Translations under genes and position numbers: made by a program | From: Acidobacteriaceae bacterium | GTDB taxonomy: Bacteria; Acidobacteriota; Terriglobia; Terriglobales; Acidobacteriaceae | NCBI GenBank assembly: GCA_003156805.1 | Contig: PMHV01000062.1 | Coordinates: forward strand, 77,487 to 117,674 | DNA length: 40,188 nt | Direction of reading: 5' to 3' | The notes under the pieces: model-generated | Told to the model about the DNA's origin: nothing | Databases searched by the model: none | Seen by the model: only the letters and a program-made list of their open reading frames with translations | Part shown: piece after piece, positions 7,934 through 16,975 of the stretch | Position numbering within the stretch: position 1 is the stretch's first letter | Layout: each line of letters starts with the position of its first letter

Positions 7934-8004
7934 GCCACACCCGAGCAGTAAAGCAGCTCTCGCTGTCTAAGTTTCTTGAGCTGTTCTCATATAGTGCTTG
8001 GGTA

Positions 8005-8056
8005 GGGCACGACATTCAGTCGTGCCGCCCAACGCCGCGAAAGCCGGGGCTTTAGC
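8005..8056. repeat. Two small hairpins of a dispersed-repeat type
   Basis: GGCACGAC (8006-8013) pairs with GTCGTGCC (8019-8026) around a 5-base loop, followed by a second palindrome aaagccggggcttt (8040-8053) and agctcctgagg. It lies between the DUF3106 gene and the hydrolase gene. I recall similar sequences as dispersed intergenic repeats in Acidobacteria; only one copy is in this window. Confidence 0.4.
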
Positions 8057-8108
8057 TCCTGAGGTCTGCCTGCCTCTCACGACACGACTAAGATAAGGAG
8101 AGAATCTT

Positions 8109-8948
8109 ATGAACACGATTACTGCAAAAGATGATACGCAGATTTACTACAAAGACTGGGGTACGGGACAGCCCGTCGTATTCAGCCACGGCTGGCCGCT
8201 GAGCGCCGACGCCTTTGAGGACCAGATGTTTTTTCTGGCCGCCCGAGGATATCGCTGTATCGCCCATGACCGTCGCGGCCATGGCCGGTCCGGGCAGCCG
8301 TGGAAGGGCAACGAAATGGATACTTATGCCGACGATCTTGCGACCCTCGTCGAAAAACTCGATCTGAAGAACGCGATTCACGTCGGCCACTCCACCGGCG
8401 GCGGCGAAGTCGCCCGCTACATCGGTCGCCATGGCACGAAACGTGTTGCGCAGGCCGTGCTGATCGGTGCGGTGACACCGCTAATGCTGAAAACGGCCGC
8501 CAATCCCGGTGGTTTGCCGATGGATGCTTTCGATGGCATTCGCGCTGGAGTGCTCGCCGACCGGTCGCAGTTCTTCAAAGATCTCAGCGCTCCGTTCTAC
8601 GGCGCCAACTGGCCGAGTGCCAAGGTCTCGCAAGGCTTGCGGGACTCGTTTTGGCTGCAGGGGATGCAGGCCGGACATAAAGCCGTATACGATTGCATCA
8701 AAGCGTTCTCCGAGACGGATTTCACCGAAGACCTCAAGAAATTCGACGTGCCGACGCTCATTCTTCACGGCGACGATGACCAAATCGTTCCGATCGGCGC
8801 GTCGGCGATGATTTCGTCCAAGCTGGTTAAAGGAGCCACGTTGAAGGTGATTCCGGGTGCGCCGCATGGGATGTGCTCGACCTTGAAAGACCAAGTCAAC
8901 GCGGAACTGCTTGCGTTTTTCAGGCGTAACCAGGAAGCGGCAGCCTAA
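8109..8948 (+). CDS. Alpha/beta hydrolase (non-haem chloroperoxidase/arylesterase type)
   Basis: A 279-residue soluble alpha/beta hydrolase with good Shine-Dalgarno (AAGGAG). The catalytic triad is visible: nucleophile Ser in GHSTGG (about residue 97), acid Asp in HGDDDQIVP (about 229) and His in PGAPHGM (about 258). The oxyanion strand is [12 protein letters not shown] and the [11 protein letters not shown] turn is typical of the cofactor-free haloperoxidase/esterase group. These enzymes hydrolyse esters or lactones and show perhydrolase activity; the natural substrate is not predictable. Its immediate neighbours show no functional link. Full length for the family. Confidence 0.9.
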   Translation: MNTITAKDDTQIYYKDWGTGQPVVFSHGWPLSADAFEDQMFFLAARGYRCIAHDRRGHGRSGQPWKGNEMDTYADDLATLVEKLDLKNAIHVGHSTGGGEVARYIGRHGTKRVAQAVLIGAVTPLMLKTAANPGGLPMDAFDGIRAGVLADRSQFFKDLSAPFYGANWPSAKVSQGLRDSFWLQGMQAGHKAVYDCIKAFSETDFTEDLKKFDVPTLILHGDDDQIVPIGASAMISSKLVKGATLKVIPGAPHGMCSTLKDQVNAELLAFFRRNQEAAA

Positions 8949-9462
8949 CCGGCTAGTGGCCCGGCCTTTTGCCTTACCGCGAAGGCTGGGCAGTTCGGTC
9001 ACAATCAACTGTTCATGGATCCTGAGCGAGAAGCATCAGATGTGTCTGCATCAGGCTTCCACCACGGTGAGTCTTACCTTGCCTGTCTGGACATAAAATG
9101 CGGCATCAGCGGTAATCCCCTTGCGTAAAGATTCTTTAGTTTCTTCGCGAAACACAAAACCTTCTCGTTGAAAATCTCCCCGTGGTTTATTTCCAGAGTG
9201 TACAAAACTGACCACAATGCAAAGCTGACATCGGACATACTCGTAAACGATGCCAAACACAAGTGAACGACGAGAGATAACGAGTCGTGCGAACGCTAAA
9301 GAAGCGGAAATTATTCATAATCCAAGGAACCAATAGCGAAAACAAATACGGACATCCGCGATTGCTGGCACGAAGAACGTGGCACGTCGCCAAGAACAGA
9401 ATGATCCGTCTCGCGCTCGGAAGCGCATGCCCTGAGCTACTGCTCCCGGAGATTCTGCAAGC
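8949..9462. other. Gene-poor stretch with one decayed gene
   Basis: No intact gene is seen. Apart from the Crp/Fnr-like scrap on the minus strand (9054-9160) the rest shows no recognisable protein, RNA or repeat. Confidence 0.5.
9054..9160 (-). pseudogene. Scrap of a Crp/Fnr-type cyclic-nucleotide-binding domain
   Basis: On the minus strand one frame reads AFYVQTGKVRLTVVEA and stops; the preceding strand (LKNLYARG) is in the neighbouring frame. Together they match the Crp/Fnr beta-roll pattern (vY-x-q-G-d-x-A-D-a-v-F-Y-i-q-x-G-k-V-k-L-t-v-v). About 35 residues survive, with a frameshift and no DNA-binding domain. This is a remnant, not a gene. Confidence 0.45.
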
Positions 9463-10218
9463 ATGACAGCCAAACTTGCTACCTTAGACGCCAATATTCT
9501 GGCGGGTGTTGAAACCGCTGGCGCCATGGGCGGTGGGAGCATCGTTCTCCGCGGCGCTAGCGACAAGCCGCAGGTTGGTTTTGCGCAATTCGACTCCGGA
9601 TACCTCTCACCCCACTTCGTCACGGATCCCGAACGCATGGAAGTTGCCTTCGAGAACGCCTACATTCTCATTCACGAAAAGCAAATCAGTTCTAAGCAGG
9701 ATTTGCTCCCGCTACTTGAGCAGGTCACGAAGAGTGGCAAGCCGCTAGTCATAATCGCAGAGGATGTTGGGGGCGAGGCCCTGGCTACTCTCGTCGTGAA
9801 GAAGCTGCGCGGCCCGCTGCAAGTTGCCGCCGTCAGGGCACCCGGCTCCGGGGATCAGCGCAACAGTATGTTGCAGGGCATTGCCATCCTCACCGGGGGC
9901 AAGGCTATCACCGAAGGCCTCGACATCCAGCTGAAAAACATACAGCTCTCCGACCTCGGTCAGGCCGCGAAGATCACCATCGATAAGAACAGCACAGTGG
10001 TCGAAGTCAGGGCCGCTCACGACCAGAGAATCAGAACGCGCTTACACGCCAACCTTTCCCTTCCGCCGGGGCCTCGGAACGACGCGACCATGGCAGCGCA
10101 CCGAGAACTTGCGCCACCCCAAGCGAAGACAGGAGCACAGGGGAGGGCGACGTACCGAAACGAAGGAATGCTGCAGACATTGTCGGAGCGAGTTAGCGAC
10201 TCCAGTGCTGCAGATTGA
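9463..10218 (+). pseudogene. Orphan GroEL apical-domain fragment
   Basis: Residues 41-182 of this 251-residue frame match the GroEL apical domain: [17 protein letters not shown], then [56 protein letters not shown] and [17 protein letters not shown]. The N-terminal equatorial and intermediate domains, including the ATP site, are absent. After [15 protein letters not shown] the sequence turns into unrelated Arg/Pro-rich residues. Upstream residues 1-40 are not GroEL. It cannot form a GroEL ring. The domain is free of stops over 140 codons, so it may be a recent remnant or, less likely, a standalone substrate-binding domain. Neighbours on both sides are also decayed. Confidence 0.8.
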
Positions 10219-10231
10219 ATTGGTGGAGGCT

Positions 10232-10586
10232 ATGGCAAAAACGGCAGTTGGTTTGTTCGAGAATTCGAGTTCGGTCGAGGAGGTCGTCCGCGATCTCGAG
10301 GCCAGCGGTTTTCCTCAGAAAGACGTCAGCGTCTTAGGTGAGCCACGGGAGATGGCCGGTAGCGGCGTCATGTGGAGGAGTTATGGTTTTCGCAACGGGT
10401 CCGAGCGAAAAGGCGGACGAGGCTGCTGAAATTATGAACCGCCATTGTGCTGTAGAGATCGAAGAGCTCAGTGCCTCAGTGCCGCATCTCCCTGGCACGG
10501 ACCGCGATGACGTGGCTCGCGATCGTTCTATCCAAGTTGGGAGGGTCCGCTCTCCCGGCGCCGGTGCGCGCTTGTTTGTGTGGTAG
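10232..10586 (+). pseudogene. Stress-protein-like gene with internal deletion and frameshift
   Basis: The gene has a good ribosome site (GGTGGAGG) and starts MAKTAVGLFENSSSVEEVV, with a βαβ-like fold (VVRDLEASGFPQKDVSVLGE) as in small general-stress/heat-induced proteins. At about 10370 the frame changes; the next frame resumes the expected C-terminus (GGVMVFATGPSEKADEAAEI, ending GARLFVW, stop 10584-10586). Compared with the family pattern as I remember it, roughly 35 central codons are missing. The in-frame product ends at 10429 with an unrelated tail. Confidence 0.65.
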
Positions 10587-10654
10587 CTCTTTCACGAAAG
10601 ACAAATCTGCCGTCGGTCGCAGCGAAGCAATGAAGTGCGAGGGGAGTCAAGAAC

Positions 10655-11842
10655 ATGAACATTTTCAAGCTTGCCGTGTGCTTTTCAAGGTGTCGATTGG
10701 GCAATCGGAGTCTGGCTTGTCTTTTGTCGTTAGCTCTGTGCTTCGCGGCTTGGCCTCAGAACCTGTTGGCCGATCAAGATCAAGGCGCCCCAGCCCCGCC
10801 GTCGCAAGACGCGCAGGCCGCGCAGGCGCCCCCCTACACGCAACAGACTCCCGATCAGTTGCAGCGGTTGGTGGCGCCGATTGCGCTGTATCCGGATTCG
10901 CTGGTAGCACAGATCCTGGCAGCGTCCACGTTTCCCGAGCAAGTCGTCGAGGCCGACCGATGGGTGCAAGCGCATCCTGATTTGAAGGGCGATGATTTGG
11001 GTAAAGCCGTGGACCAACAACCCTGGGACCCGAGCGTCAAGGCACTGGCTGCATTTCCGTCCGTCCTGGGAAATATGGACAAGAACCTCTCTTGGACTTC
11101 GTCTCTAGGCGACGCTTACTACAACCAGCAAGCGGACGTTATGAATGCCGTACAGGTGATGCGCCGGCGGGCGCAAGAAGCAGGCAATCTTAAGACGACG
11201 CCGCAGCAAACCGTGGCGACACAAGACTCTGACATCAGTATTGCGCCTGCCGATCCCGAAGAGGTTTACATCCCCGCGTATAATCCGTGGTCCGTTTACG
11301 GAGGGCCTGTAATGGCATGGCCGGGATGGTACCCGTATCCAGGAATCTGGTTTGGCGGGCCGTACCTCTCGTTCGGAATGGGGTTCGGGATCGGCTGGTT
11401 CGGCGGTTTTGGATGGGGCTGGGGCAATTGGGGATTCAACTGGCGCGGCGGATATGGACTGTACGGCGGCGGCAGGTACTACTCCCGCAGCAACACGTTT
11501 TACAACCGGAGCAACTACTACCGAGGTGGAGGCGAGCAAGGCGTAGCAAGGAACGTACAACGCGGAGCTAACGGCAACCGCGTCGGATTTGACGGCGAGC
11601 GCGGCGGAGCGAACGCCCGTTCCGGCGCAACCAGCAGGGCTTTCAACGGAAACACGCAGGCGGCTCGAGGATACGCTGCACCTCGCGGTCAGAGCGGCGT
11701 CCGTTCAGGCGCGTTCAGCGGCTACCAGCACGGCGGACAGGCCAAGAGCTTTTCATCACGCGGAAGTGCCAGCATGGGCGGCGGTGCCCGTGGCGGGGGC
11801 TTCGGTGGCGGAGGCGGGCACGGTGGCGGCGGGCATCGGTAA
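10655..11842 (+). CDS. DUF3300 secreted protein with Gly-rich C-terminus
   Basis: A 395-residue exported protein. The signal peptide is long (CLLSLALCFAAWPQNLLA, about residues 23-40). The DUF3300 domain (about 65-215) shows its hallmark LQRLVAPIALYPDSLVAQIL, then ASTFPEQVVEADRWVQAHP and PWDPSVKALAAFPSVL, and ends at PADPEEVYIPAYNPWSVYG. A Gly/Trp/Tyr-rich hydrophobic stretch follows (220-270), then an Arg/Gly/Ser tail ending GGGFGGGGGHGGGGHR. It starts at ATG 10655 with GAGGGGAG upstream. Function unknown; probably envelope-associated. The next gene is a DUF2950 protein, a frequent partner, so the two probably act together. Confidence 0.88.
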   Translation: MNIFKLAVCFSRCRLGNRSLACLLSLALCFAAWPQNLLADQDQGAPAPPSQDAQAAQAPPYTQQTPDQLQRLVAPIALYPDSLVAQILAASTFPEQVVEADRWVQAHPDLKGDDLGKAVDQQPWDPSVKALAAFPSVLGNMDKNLSWTSSLGDAYYNQQADVMNAVQVMRRRAQEAGNLKTTPQQTVATQDSDISIAPADPEEVYIPAYNPWSVYGGPVMAWPGWYPYPGIWFGGPYLSFGMGFGIGWFGGFGWGWGNWGFNWRGGYGLYGGGRYYSRSNTFYNRSNYYRGGGEQGVARNVQRGANGNRVGFDGERGGANARSGATSRAFNGNTQAARGYAAPRGQSGVRSGAFSGYQHGGQAKSFSSRGSASMGGGARGGGFGGGGGHGGGGHR

Positions 11843-11898
11843 TCGAAGTGTCGTTATGTTCTATTAGCCCATAGCAGTTAGAAACGGAGAGAAGCCAT

Positions 11899-12882
11899 AT
11901 GCGCCGAACGAAGCTGAACCTCGACAAACTTCTTTGGACCGATCTTCCTAAACTGGCGGCGGTCGCTATCCTTTTGACGGTGTGGTTTCCTAACCGCTCC
12001 GTGGCGCAGCAAACGGGCCAGAAAACATTTTCATCGCCGGAAGACGCGAGCCACGCACTGGTCACGGCAGCGCAGAGCAACGACGAAAAAACGATGCTCG
12101 ATATCCTCGGACCAGACGGGAAACAAATCGTCTCGTCCGGAGACGAAACCGAGGACGCCAACAACCGCGCTAACTTCGTAGAGAAATATCAGGAAATGCA
12201 CCGTCTGGTGCAAGAACCGGATGGAAACACCACCTTATATATAGGAGCGGAGAACTGGCCCACACCTATACCACTCGTGAACCAAGGGAAGTCGTGGTAT
12301 TTCGACACCGAGGCGGGCAAGAAAGAGATTCTGTACAGGCGAATCGGCCAGAACGAAATATCGACCATTCGCGTTTGCCAGGAACTCGTGGCGGCGCAAA
12401 AGGAATACTACTCCGCGCAGCACAACGAATACGCCCAGACCATCTTCAGTGACGAAGGGCAGCACAACGGTCTTTATTGGAAAGCCGCGGATGGCGCATC
12501 CCAAAGCCCCATCGGACCGCTGGTGGCGGCGGCAGTTGCAGAGGGCTACGCCAAGGGTCAGGCGGGCGCTCCGACTCCCTATCAGGGTTACTATTTTCAC
12601 ATCCTAACTCGTCAGGGGAAAAATGGCCCAAGCGGCGCGAAGAGTTACGTCGTAAACGGCAAAATGACCGGGGGGTTTGCTTTTGTGGCCTATCCGGCAG
12701 AATACAGATCGTCCGGCGTGATGACATTCATCGTTAACGAGGACGGAGTAGTTTACGAGAAGGATCTCGGCAAGAAGACCGATGTTGTCGCCAAAGGCAT
12801 GAAGGAGTACAAACTCAATTCCAGTTGGCAAGAGGCTGAAGAGCAGCAGGAGAAGACTGCCAACGACCAGAGAGCCAAGTAA
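11899..12882 (+). CDS. DUF2950 secreted protein
   Basis: A 327-residue exported protein with a signal peptide (residues 16-37, cut near SVAQQ), then a domain beginning FSSPEDASHALVTAAQSND and DILGPDGKQIVSSGD and closing with YFDTEAGKKEILYRRIGQNE, then YYFHILTRQGKNGPSGAKSY and MTGGFAFVAYPAEYRSSGVM, the DUF2950 pattern. The Shine-Dalgarno (GGAGAG) is 7 bases before ATG 11899. The last 20 residues are a charged tail. It lies 56 bases after the DUF3300 gene, consistent with an operon. Molecular role unknown. Confidence 0.88.
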   Translation: MRRTKLNLDKLLWTDLPKLAAVAILLTVWFPNRSVAQQTGQKTFSSPEDASHALVTAAQSNDEKTMLDILGPDGKQIVSSGDETEDANNRANFVEKYQEMHRLVQEPDGNTTLYIGAENWPTPIPLVNQGKSWYFDTEAGKKEILYRRIGQNEISTIRVCQELVAAQKEYYSAQHNEYAQTIFSDEGQHNGLYWKAADGASQSPIGPLVAAAVAEGYAKGQAGAPTPYQGYYFHILTRQGKNGPSGAKSYVVNGKMTGGFAFVAYPAEYRSSGVMTFIVNEDGVVYEKDLGKKTDVVAKGMKEYKLNSSWQEAEEQQEKTANDQRAK

Positions 12883-12943
12883 AAGGCATTCTGCCGCTGC
12901 ACTCGCTCCAGCAGACTCATGCCCGCTCTGGACACCGCAAAAT

Positions 12944-13138
12944 ATGCTTTTTCAGAATCCGCATCTGGCATTGGGCAGTTGCCAATGCCGAGTAACCCTT
13001 TGTATCACCGCCAGCGCGATGGTTCTGAGTTCGGTGGGGTGCGCACATAGATCGAAAACTCCACTAACCTTGGTGGAGGTAGAGAAGCCGGTCCGCAAAG
13101 ATGTTCCTGTCTATTCAGAATGGATCGGTACGTTCGCG
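12944..13138 (+). pseudogene. Start of an RND efflux periplasmic adaptor (truncated)
   Basis: The frame begins with a lipoprotein-type signal (SAMVLSSVGC lipobox) and continues VEVEKPVRKDVPVYSEWIGT, the N-terminal strand of MexA/AcrA-type membrane-fusion proteins. After that residue the homology stops abruptly and the frame runs into unrelated sequence to a stop at 13210. No hairpin, lipoyl or barrel domain remains. Confidence 0.6.
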
Positions 13139-13275
13139 GGATCGCCATGGCACCACTGCCCGTCTCAGTCCTGGCGTGTGAATTTGGAGCGGCCATCGCT
13201 TTCGGATTGATCCTGGACGGAGTGAAGATCCCTGTCTTTAGTCTTTGCTCGTCTTGGCATCTCATAGAGAAATGA
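13139..13275 (+). pseudogene. C-terminal scrap of a P-type (proton-pumping-like) ATPase
   Basis: In a frame different from the adaptor scrap, positions 13147-13275 encode MAPLPVSVLACEFGAAIAFG followed by LILDGVKIPVF. This resembles the last membrane helix of plasma-membrane-type P-ATPases (M-x-P-L-P-x-x-x-v...A-x-x-f-x-x-x-x-D-x-v-K-v-P-v-F). Only the final helix is left. It is joined directly to the adaptor scrap, so a deletion probably fused two formerly separate genes. Confidence 0.45.
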
Positions 13276-13394
13276 GAATCGCCGGAGCGAGGTCGTTCCC
13301 CTGCCGCGCACGATTGGTGGTCTACGGGAACCGCGAAGGCAGCATGATCTTACTACCAGGGGCGCAAGTACTTTGAATTTCCGAAATCGACCGC

Positions 13395-14504
13395 TTACAC
13401 TTTTGCCTCGGGTGGGTCGGCGACACTTCCAGGCGGCAAGACATCCGGCACGTCAAGGCGGGCGACGCCAATCCGACAATCGGCCATTCCGTAGTAGACA
13501 TCGAAGCGGTCCGGTGAGCTGAGATCGTCGCGCCGGTCGATGCCGGTGGGGAATATGACATTGGCGACGGTCCCGTGGCGTTCTTGTGGCAGCGTCGGCG
13601 TCAACACCGGCTCCGACGAACGATACCGGATCACTTGTGGATGCTCTTTCGAGAGCACCATCACTCCGGCCGAGTAGCACAGCGGATGCACGTCATTGCT
13701 CGGTTGCTCCATCTCACTGACGCCATGGTAAACGATCAGCCAACCGTGCCGGGTCAGGACGGGCGGAGTGCCGCCGCCGATTTTGAGTCGCTCCCAGGCC
13801 GACACTGGAGTCGCCAGCCGATGATGAGAGGTAAAACGCCCGAGACGATATGGTTCACTGGCCTCTAAGGACATCGGGCAGTAGGAAATCCAAATGCTTT
13901 CCCGATCGAGATCCACCTCACGAGACGCGGGGCGGCGGGCGGTTTCTCTTGGACGAGTGCCGGGAAACAGCGGTCGGTGGAGCATGGCCAGCTCCGGTTT
14001 CCCCGATGGATTCGGAACGGCAACGGGAAAGAGACTGGCATCTTTATCATCCACGTCGCTGAATTCGATGCGGTGACGCGGAGCAAAAGTCGCCAACCCC
14101 AGGCGCTGCCAGTGGAAAAGGTCCGTCGATGCGGCCAGGGCGATCCGTGGGCCTCGGGGCGAGAGCGCCGTGTAGGTCATCATGTAACGCTGGAGCCGTT
14201 CCACGAACGTAATACGAGGATCCTCACAGCCACCACTGCCATCGGCTCGCCGCTCATAATCGGCTTTCGGCTCCAGCGCGATGCCGAGCCGCTCGACGCC
14301 TACGGGATCGCCGGCTTCATTGAACCGCACTCGCGCAATGCCGATTCGCGAGTAATTCCCCCGCGCAACCAGCCGCGGGAACAGGTAGAGCTCACCGTCA
14401 GGGCCACGAGCGGCAGCAGGATTCAAGACGCCTTCGATCTCCTGAGCATTACCCGGCTCCGGCTCCATCAACATTCCCAGGCGCTGCAATTCAAATGCGC
14501 TCAT
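13395..14504 (-). CDS. GH130-family glycoside phosphorylase (mannoside phosphorylase-like)
   Basis: A 369-residue five-bladed propeller enzyme: N-terminal LNPAAARGPDGELYLFPR, then YSRIGIARVRF, GCEDPRITFV, MMTYTALSPRGPRIALAAS, KIGGGTPPVLTRHGWLIVYH and VIFPTGI, the motif order of GH130. GH130 enzymes cleave beta-mannosides with phosphate and release mannose 1-phosphate. GGGAGG stands 4 bases before the ATG at 14504. It is the last gene of a minus-strand operon with a phosphomannomutase-like HAD protein and mannose-6-phosphate isomerase, which would carry mannose 1-phosphate to fructose 6-phosphate. The exact glycan acceptor is not predictable. Confidence 0.85.
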   Translation of the reverse strand: MSAFELQRLGMLMEPEPGNAQEIEGVLNPAAARGPDGELYLFPRLVARGNYSRIGIARVRFNEAGDPVGVERLGIALEPKADYERRADGSGGCEDPRITFVERLQRYMMTYTALSPRGPRIALAASTDLFHWQRLGLATFAPRHRIEFSDVDDKDASLFPVAVPNPSGKPELAMLHRPLFPGTRPRETARRPASREVDLDRESIWISYCPMSLEASEPYRLGRFTSHHRLATPVSAWERLKIGGGTPPVLTRHGWLIVYHGVSEMEQPSNDVHPLCYSAGVMVLSKEHPQVIRYRSSEPVLTPTLPQERHGTVANVIFPTGIDRRDDLSSPDRFDVYYGMADCRIGVARLDVPDVLPPGSVADPPEAKV

Positions 14505-14532
14505 CGTGCCTCCCAGCAGTGATCTGGTAACT

Positions 14533-15300
14533 TCACGCCGCCGGATTGCCGACGGCTAAACACGCGATGATCGTTTGGACAACCCGCTTCGTGTCGCTGG
14601 GATCTTTGACTGAAATGCAATCCACTCCCACTGTTTCGGCGGGGTGGTCATTGCCGCCCACGTACAAGGCATCGCCGATATAAATCATCTCTCTTATCGA
14701 AATACCGAGGAGGTCTCGCAGTTTTCGGATGCCATAAGCTTTATCGATGCCAGGCTTGGTTATGTCGATGGATGTCGAGCCGCCGGTTCGGACAGAAAAC
14801 TCCGGAATAAACTTGTCGAGGATCGATTTGATCTTTCTCCGCTTCGTGCAATCGGGGTCCCATTGGTTTTTTTCTTCTAGAGGGGCCTGCTGACCTAAGG
14901 CCGAAAATGTTATCTGGCTTCCCCGGTCTTCAATTTGCTCCCCCCAGACCTTTTCGATCTTGAAGCCTGTAACTCCGATCGCCTTCTTTAGGGAACTGAA
15001 AATCTTTTCTCTTTGATCCGTGGTCAAATCTTCCGAATAGATCTTCTTCCAATCTGCCGAGTCGTATCGGTAGAACTTTGTCCCACATGTAGGAAGGAGA
15101 GATAGATTCGCCAGGCGTTCGTCGTGGGGAAGATACGAAAGCAATTGCTTTTCAAACTGCGGCCAATCGCCTCCGGAAATCACCGCCACTTTGACGATTG
15201 CGAGAAGTTCGTGCAGCAGCCCCGACATTTCGCCATCAAGAGACGATTTACTTTCGGCAAGTGTACCGTCCAGATCAAACACAATGAGCTTTTTCACCAT
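14533..15300 (-). CDS. HAD-IIB phosphomannomutase-like protein
   Basis: The protein starts MVKKLIVFDLDGTLAES, the HAD motif I (DxDGT) with its nucleophile Asp, followed by a motif II-like VISGG and a motif IV/III region (MIYIGDALYVGGNDHP). The C2-type cap (VRTGGSTSIDITKPGIDKAY) resembles eukaryote-type phosphomannomutases. It would interconvert mannose 1- and 6-phosphate, or be a sugar-phosphate phosphatase. ATG 15300 is chosen because the upstream in-frame ATG at 15339 overlaps manA and adds 13 unrelated residues; AGAGG lies just upstream. The gene follows manA by 22 bases and precedes GH130 by 28 bases, so the three are one operon. Confidence 0.8.
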   Translation of the reverse strand: MVKKLIVFDLDGTLAESKSSLDGEMSGLLHELLAIVKVAVISGGDWPQFEKQLLSYLPHDERLANLSLLPTCGTKFYRYDSADWKKIYSEDLTTDQREKIFSSLKKAIGVTGFKIEKVWGEQIEDRGSQITFSALGQQAPLEEKNQWDPDCTKRRKIKSILDKFIPEFSVRTGGSTSIDITKPGIDKAYGIRKLRDLLGISIREMIYIGDALYVGGNDHPAETVGVDCISVKDPSDTKRVVQTIIACLAVGNPAA

Positions 15301-15322
15301 CACCCTCTGAATTCTGGAGATT

Positions 15323-16372
15323 TCACTCCGGCAGCGCAATCTCCAACAAGTTCACTGCCCCGCGGGGCCGAAAAGCACACTTTCCGATCGCTGCAGGTAA
15401 CACGAATACGTCGCCTTTTCCGGTGGCGTAAGTGGCGCCGCCGTGCTCGACCTGCCCCGCGCCTTCGATGCACACCATTATCCTCGGTACACCCACGGCG
15501 CCGACGGAAAACGGCGATTGTCCACGCAGGCGCCACAACCAGAAATGTTCGCAATGAAAGAGTCTTTCGCGTTCCACCGGGGACGTCGTCTCCACCAGGG
15601 GCGTCACCCGACCGACCGGACCTTCCGCAAAATCAATGCAGGCAAGCGCCTGATCGACTTGGAGCGCTCGCGGCTTTCCCGTCTTCGCGTCAACGTGGTC
15701 CCAGTCATACAGGCGAAACGTCACGTCGCTGTTCTGCTGAATCTCGAATACCACGAGATCGCCACCTAGAGAGTGGACCGTCCCAGCCGGCACGAAAACA
15801 GCGTCGCCGGCCTTCGGAGTTAAGCATGCGAGGTGGTCCGCCACCGTGCCGTTCAACAGCGCCCGCCTCAGATCGGCCGCAGTTGTACCTAGCGTCAGGC
15901 CCGCATAGATTCGGCTCTGTGTCCCGGCTTCCAGCACGACCCAGGCTTCGGTCTTCGCGGTCTCGCCCGCTGGCAGCAGGTTTGCATTTGCTTTCGTGGG
16001 ATGCACTTGAACTGAAAGCATTTCATGTACATCAAGGAACTTCAGCAGCAATGGGAATCGGCGGAACCGCTGGGAAAGAGTTCCCAGCAATTGCTCGGGA
16101 AACTGCTCTAGCAATTGACCGATAGTCTGTCCTTTGAGAGGCCCATTGGCGACGCGGCTCTGATGGTCATCGCGGTCGCTGAGAATCCACGCTTCGCCAA
16201 CAGGTCCGATGGGTAGAGGGGCGGTGAGCAGGTCCGCCAAATGTCGGCCACCCCACAGCCGATACTGATAGATTGGTTCAAATCGCAGAGGATACAGAAG
16301 AATTTGATCAGTCGAGCGTTCCTTTACCCTCGTAGAACTAACCGTCGCTAGCAGTTCGTTGGCGCCTCTCAT
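15323..16372 (-). CDS. manA: Mannose-6-phosphate isomerase, class I
   Basis: Interconverts mannose 6-phosphate and fructose 6-phosphate with a bound zinc. The cupin zinc ligands are visible: Q-x-H in LSVQVHPTKA, Glu in KTEAWVVLE and His in VPAGTVHSLGG; the strands YRLWGGRHL and VFEIQQNSDVTFRLYDW are typical. The last 80 residues form a second cupin-like half (GVPRIMVCIEGAG). The frame is open to an ATG at 16495, but family homology begins near LLYPLRFEPIYQ, so ATG 16372 is preferred (350 residues); neither has a clear Shine-Dalgarno. First gene of the mannose operon. Confidence 0.9.
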   Translation of the reverse strand: MRGANELLATVSSTRVKERSTDQILLYPLRFEPIYQYRLWGGRHLADLLTAPLPIGPVGEAWILSDRDDHQSRVANGPLKGQTIGQLLEQFPEQLLGTLSQRFRRFPLLLKFLDVHEMLSVQVHPTKANANLLPAGETAKTEAWVVLEAGTQSRIYAGLTLGTTAADLRRALLNGTVADHLACLTPKAGDAVFVPAGTVHSLGGDLVVFEIQQNSDVTFRLYDWDHVDAKTGKPRALQVDQALACIDFAEGPVGRVTPLVETTSPVERERLFHCEHFWLWRLRGQSPFSVGAVGVPRIMVCIEGAGQVEHGGATYATGKGDVFVLPAAIGKCAFRPRGAVNLLEIALPE

Positions 16373-16495
16373 TGGAGCTTCTGCATTAGCGTCATATCTC
16401 TTTGTGACCTCTGGTTTCGCGACCCTATGGAACTCTGCTAACGGCTGGCGGCAACTTCTTCTGTTGGGCGAAAGGCCGCCCATGATCCACGCCAC

Positions 16496-16975
16496 CAGAG
16501 AAGCCCCCCAACTAGCACTATGACGACGTACGCACAGAAAAACTGGTCGCTATTGCACAGTGTGGGCGGAATCCGGCTAACTGGACCTCCGCTCATCGCT
16601 GTGAGACCGCCGGTACGGCCCGAGTGACGAACCACACAGAAGGAATCTACCTGCCGCTGACTCGGAACTGACCCGCTACCGAGCGCGAACTGCAATGCAT
16701 AGGTCGTGGAACACCTAGGTACGTCAGACGATGGAAACCGAGTGCAGCGGTCAGGACCTGGAGCAGAGCAGTCACGAGATGGGGGCAACGAGCTGGATCA
16801 ATTAGTGGCGGAGGCTGAACGTGCGTATCTCTGCGCTGAAGGCATAGTAGTTCATGGCGACTCTCGTATTTTGTACGGGAATAGAACCCTTGAAGCTCAA
16901 GTCCGCTCTGCTGCCATCGTTGCGAAGATCGAACTGGTGCCGCATTTTTCATTTGTAGTAAACTATTCCTGTAGA
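16496..16975. other. Intergenic region upstream of the first fluoride riboswitch
   Basis: No recognised gene. A 91-codon GTG-started frame (16706-16981) has no family resemblance and ends inside the riboswitch. A possible -10 element TAAACT (16959-16964) is placed correctly for a transcript starting at the aptamer, but its -35 is weak. Confidence 0.45.

Noticed and set aside
15124-16125. 333-codon plus-strand frame over the mannose operon
   Set aside because: It is antisense to manA and the HAD gene, with Arg/Pro/Ser composition and no domain.
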